Made by a program: the position numbers and the translations under genes
Notes under the pieces: generated by a model
Told to the model about the DNA's origin: nothing
The model's database searches: none
The model's input: the letters and a program-made list of their open reading frames with translations, nothing else
Origin: Bacillota bacterium
Lineage (GTDB): Bacteria > Bacillota > Clostridia > Peptostreptococcales > Anaerovoracaceae
Assembly: GCA_016282655.1 (NCBI GenBank)
Contig: JAEELK010000078.1
Coordinates: forward strand, 1 to 5,398
Length of the DNA stretch: 5,398 nucleotides
Reading direction: 5' to 3'
In this document: piece after piece, positions 1 through 5,398 of the stretch
Layout: the number at the start of each line of letters is the position of its first letter
Position numbering within the stretch: the first letter of the stretch is position 1

Positions 1-2796
<2,796 letters not shown>

Positions 2797-2822
2797 TTGC
2801 GGCGTCCCGGATCGAAAAGTGC

Positions 2823-2852
2823 TGGACAGCGGCAGGAAAGCTGTGCTATAAT
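2823..2852 (+). promoter_or_regulatory. Predicted sigma-A-type promoter for rpsL-rpsG-fusA
   Basis: The -35 box TGGACA (2823-2828) matches the TTGACA consensus at 5 of 6 positions. An 18-nt spacer separates it from a perfect -10 box, TATAAT (2847-2852), which is preceded by the extended -10 element TG plus one base (2844-2846). Transcription would start near 2858-2861 and leave a leader of about 40 nt before rpsL, too short for a typical riboswitch or attenuator. The site lies in the 105-nt gap after rpoC, and no U-tract terminator is seen there. The operon is therefore probably fed both by this promoter and by read-through from rpoBC. This is a prediction from sequence only. Confidence 0.75.
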
Positions 2853-2888
2853 TCCTGTCGCTGTGCAAATAAGCAAGTATTGAGGGAA

Positions 2889-2894
2889 AGGAGG
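2889..2894 (+). promoter_or_regulatory. Ribosome binding site of rpsL
   Basis: AGGAGG sits 7 nt before the ATG at 2902. An out-of-frame ATG at 2897 is only 2 nt from the Shine-Dalgarno core and is too close to be used, so this site fixes the start at 2902. Confidence 0.85.
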
Positions 2895-2901
2895 AAATGA
2901 A

Positions 2902-3318
2902 ATGCCCACAATCAATCAATTGGTCAGAGAAGGAAGGATCAGAGAGGTCAAGAAATCGACCGCTCCCGCTCTGCTGAAGGGAATGAACAGCATCCACAAA
3001 GTGGCCACGGACAACGCGGCTCCTCAGAAGAGAGGCGTCTGCACTTCCGTGAAGACTGTCACCCCGAAGAAGCCGAATTCTGCGCTGAGAAAGATCGCCA
3101 GAGTCCGCTTGACCAACGGCATCGAAGTCACGGCTTACATCCCCGGCATCGGCCACAATCTGCAGGAACACAGTGTCGTTCTGATCAGAGGCGGCAGAGT
3201 CAAGGATCTCCCCGGTGTGCGCTATCACATCATCAGAGGCACCCTGGATACCGCCGGCGTTGCCAACCGTGGCCAGGCCCGTTCCAAGTACGGCGCCAAA
3301 CGCCCCAAGAAGAAATAG
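2902..3318 (+). CDS. rpsL: 30S ribosomal protein S12
   Basis: S12 sits at the decoding centre of the small ribosomal subunit and helps to control accuracy and tRNA selection. The product is 138 residues, the usual Firmicute length. E. coli S12 has 124 and lacks the extra segment before the PQKRGVCT motif (residues 41-48). The conserved blocks [11 protein letters not shown] (54-64), [22 protein letters not shown] (84-105) and the basic end [13 protein letters not shown] are all present. Lys56 and Lys101, equivalent to E. coli Lys42 and Lys87 where changes commonly give streptomycin resistance, are the wild-type lysines. Asp102 is the aspartate that is methylthiolated in some bacteria. The start is fixed by a strong AGGAGG and by homology (MPTINQLVR). 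The gene ends with two tandem TAG codons. It is the first gene after the predicted promoter. Confidence 0.99.
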   Translation: MPTINQLVREGRIREVKKSTAPALLKGMNSIHKVATDNAAPQKRGVCTSVKTVTPKKPNSALRKIARVRLTNGIEVTAYIPGIGHNLQEHSVVLIRGGRVKDLPGVRYHIIRGTLDTAGVANRGQARSKYGAKRPKKK

Positions 3319-3321
3319 TAG

Positions 3322-3903
<582 letters not shown>

Positions 3904-3935
3904 TCATGCAGACAAGTCTATGCTTTTTCCGGGAG

Positions 3936-3944
3936 AGGAGGTGA
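3936..3944 (+). promoter_or_regulatory. Very strong ribosome binding site of fusA
   Basis: AGGAGGTGA is complementary over nine bases to the anti-Shine-Dalgarno end of 16S rRNA, and ends 7 nt before the ATG at 3952. It suggests high, independent translation initiation of EF-G within the operon. Confidence 0.85.
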
Positions 3945-3951
3945 GCTGCAG

Positions 3952-5398
3952 ATGCCAAGAGCATTTTCCCTGGAGAAGACGAGAAACATCGGCATCATGG
4001 CGCACATCGATGCCGGTACGACCACCACGACAGAACGGATCCTGTTCTACACCGGCCGCACTCACAAGATGGGTGAGACCCACGAAGGCGCCGCCACCAT
4101 GGACTGGATGGCGCAGGAGCAGGAACGCGGCATCACCATCACTTCCGCTGCCACCACAGCACAGTGGAAGAACCATCGCATCAACATCATCGACACTCCG
4201 GGCCACGTGGACTTCACCGTCGAGGTAGAACGTTCCCTGCGTGTCCTGGACGGCGCCGTCACGGTGCTCTGCGCCAAGGGCGGCGTAGAGCCCCAGTCGG
4301 AGACCGTATGGCGGCAGGCCGAGAAATACGGCGTGCCCCGCATGATCTTCGTCAACAAGATGGACATCACCGGCGCGGACTTCTATCATGTGCTGAGCAT
4401 GATCAAAGACCGCCTCAAGGCGAACGCGGTGCCCATCCAGCTGCCGATCGGTGTCGAGAACAGCTTCATCGGTATGGTCGACCTGATCAACATGAACGCC
4501 ATCGAGTACGTCGAGGACGATCTGGGCAAGGAGTACGACATCATGGAGATCCCCGCCGACATGAAAGAGAAGGCGGAGGAGTATCGCCATCTGCTCATCG
4601 AAGCGGTGGCGGAGAGCGACGAAGAACTGCTGATGAAGTATCTGGACGGCGAAGAGCTGAGCGTCGAGGAGATCAAGGCCTGCATCAGAAAGCAGACCAT
4701 CGCCGGCGCCATGGTCCCGGTGCTCTGCGGTACCGCGTACCGCAACAAGGGCGTACAGCCTCTGCTGGACGCCATCGTGGACTTCATGCCTTCCCCGCTG
4801 GACATCCCGGCCATCAAAGGCGTCCATCCCCACACGGGGCAGGAGATCGAGCGCCCGGCGGACGACAAAGGTCCCTTTGCGGCGCTGGCCTTCAAGATCA
4901 TGGCCGATCCCTTCGTGGGCAAGCTGGCCTTCTTCCGTGTCTATTCCGGCACGCTGAAGAGCGGCTCCTACGTTTACAACTCCGGCAAGGATAAGAAAGA
5001 ACGCATCGGCCGTCTGCTGCAGATGCACGCCAACCACAGAGAAGAGATCGACGAGGTCTATTCCGGAGACATCGCCGCGGCCGTCGGCCTGAAGGATACC
5101 TTCACCGGCGATACGCTCTGCGACGAGAAGCATCCGATCATCCTGGAGTCCATGGAGTTCCCGGAGCCGGTCATCGAGCTCGCCATCGAGCCGAAGACCA
5201 AGGCCGGTCAGGACAAGCTGGGGGCGGCCCTTGCGAAGCTTGCGGAGGAGGATCCGACCTTCCGCCAGCACATCAACAAGGAGACCGGCCAGACTATCAT
5301 CGCCGGCATGGGCGAGCTCCATTTGGAGATCATCGTGGATCGGCTCATCCGGGAATTCCGGGTGGAGGCCACGGTGGGCAAGCCTCAGGTGGCCTACA
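3952..5398 (+). CDS. fusA: Elongation factor G (3' end missing), with an altered P-loop
   Basis: EF-G is the ribosomal GTPase that moves tRNAs and mRNA after peptide bond formation and, with the recycling factor, splits ribosomes. The window holds 482 of roughly 690-700 codons: the G domain with its G' insert (about 1-285), domain II (about 295-395) and domain III (about 400-480), ending at VGKPQVAY as domain IV begins. The G motifs are: G1 at residues 20-27; G2 and switch I in the [11 protein letters not shown] block; G3 DTPGH at 81-85 with the catalytic His85; G4 NKMD at 135-138; and G5 GTA at 260-262 (usually GSA). The oddity is G1, which reads [10 protein letters not shown]: residue 23 is Thr (ACG at 4018-4020) where the family has the P-loop lysine. 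Length, frame and everything else seen are normal for the main EF-G. The start is fixed by the strong ribosome binding site and by homology. Confidence 0.98.
   Translation, partial: MPRAFSLEKTRNIGIMAHIDAGTTTTTERILFYTGRTHKMGETHEGAATMDWMAQEQERGITITSAATTAQWKNHRINIIDTPGHVDFTVEVERSLRVLDGAVTVLCAKGGVEPQSETVWRQAEKYGVPRMIFVNKMDITGADFYHVLSMIKDRLKANAVPIQLPIGVENSFIGMVDLINMNAIEYVEDDLGKEYDIMEIPADMKEKAEEYRHLLIEAVAESDEELLMKYLDGEELSVEEIKACIRKQTIAGAMVPVLCGTAYRNKGVQPLLDAIVDFMPSPLDIPAIKGVHPHTGQEIERPADDKGPFAALAFKIMADPFVGKLAFFRVYSGTLKSGSYVYNSGKDKKERIGRLLQMHANHREEIDEVYSGDIAAAVGLKDTFTGDTLCDEKHPIILESMEFPEPVIELAIEPKTKAGQDKLGAALAKLAEEDPTFRQHINKETGQTIIAGMGELHLEIIVDRLIREFRVEATVGKPQVAY

Noticed and set aside
2826..2844. 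A small inverted repeat, ACAGC and GCTGT, after rpoC that could suggest a terminator.
   Set aside because: The stem is only 5 bp with a 9-nt loop, no run of T follows, and it lies inside the predicted promoter.
2897..2977. An ATG at 2897 that opens a 26-codon frame overlapping the start of rpsL.
   Set aside because: It is 2 nt from the Shine-Dalgarno core, out of frame with S12, and its product shows no recognisable feature.
3046..3048. Ser49 in S12 where E. coli and Bacillus have Arg (VCTSV in place of VCTRV).
   Set aside because: As far as I recall, Ser or Ala at this site is common in Clostridia, so it is a lineage marker and not a resistance change.
3908..3923. A possible hairpin, AGA and TCT around CAAG, in the rpsG-fusA gap.
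   Set aside because: Three base pairs are too few to be meaningful.
3904..5322. A 472-codon open frame on the minus strand, opposite fusA.
   Set aside because: It is antisense to a certain gene, has no clear ribosome binding site, and its low-complexity product rich in Asp, Leu, Val and Gly is what GC-biased third positions of the sense gene produce by chance.

Overview
This window is a stretch of the bacterial transcription/translation supercluster, all on the + strand: the 3' three-quarters of rpoC (RNA polymerase beta'), then the str operon genes rpsL (ribosomal protein S12), rpsG (S7) and the 5' two-thirds of fusA (elongation factor G). Both ends cut through genes. No RNA gene, mobile element, CRISPR array or gene on the minus strand is supported.

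The organism looks like a high-GC member of the Bacillota, most likely class Clostridia. S12 is the 138-residue Firmicute form. RpoC has no large insertion in its trigger loop, unlike the Enterobacteria. Ribosome binding sites are strong AGGAGG sequences, and third codon positions in rpoC and fusA are nearly all G or C. Genus cannot be given from the sequence alone.

Layout: rpoC (1-2796) ends in an unusually acidic tail. The 105-nt gap after it has no terminator but holds a good sigma-A-type promoter (TGGACA, 18-nt spacer, TGCTATAAT), so the str genes probably have their own promoter in addition to read-through from rpoBC. rpsL (2902-3318) is followed by a 114-nt gap that can fold into a multi-helix structure, then rpsG (3433-3903, GTG start), a 48-nt gap and fusA (3952 onwards). 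S12 and S7 are 30S subunit proteins and EF-G drives translocation on the ribosome, so the promoter would serve a translation-machinery operon.

The most striking point is in EF-G. Its P-loop reads [10 protein letters not shown] where the family has DAGKTTTTER, so the nearly invariant GTP-phosphate-binding lysine is threonine (codon ACG, one base from AAG), while the other G motifs are intact or conservatively changed. This is either a sequencing or assembly error or a real and mechanistically important substitution. Secondary observations are the acidic RpoC tail, the possible S7-responsive fold between rpsL and rpsG, the internal promoter, and the absence of the L7Ae-like gene found at this locus in Bacillus.
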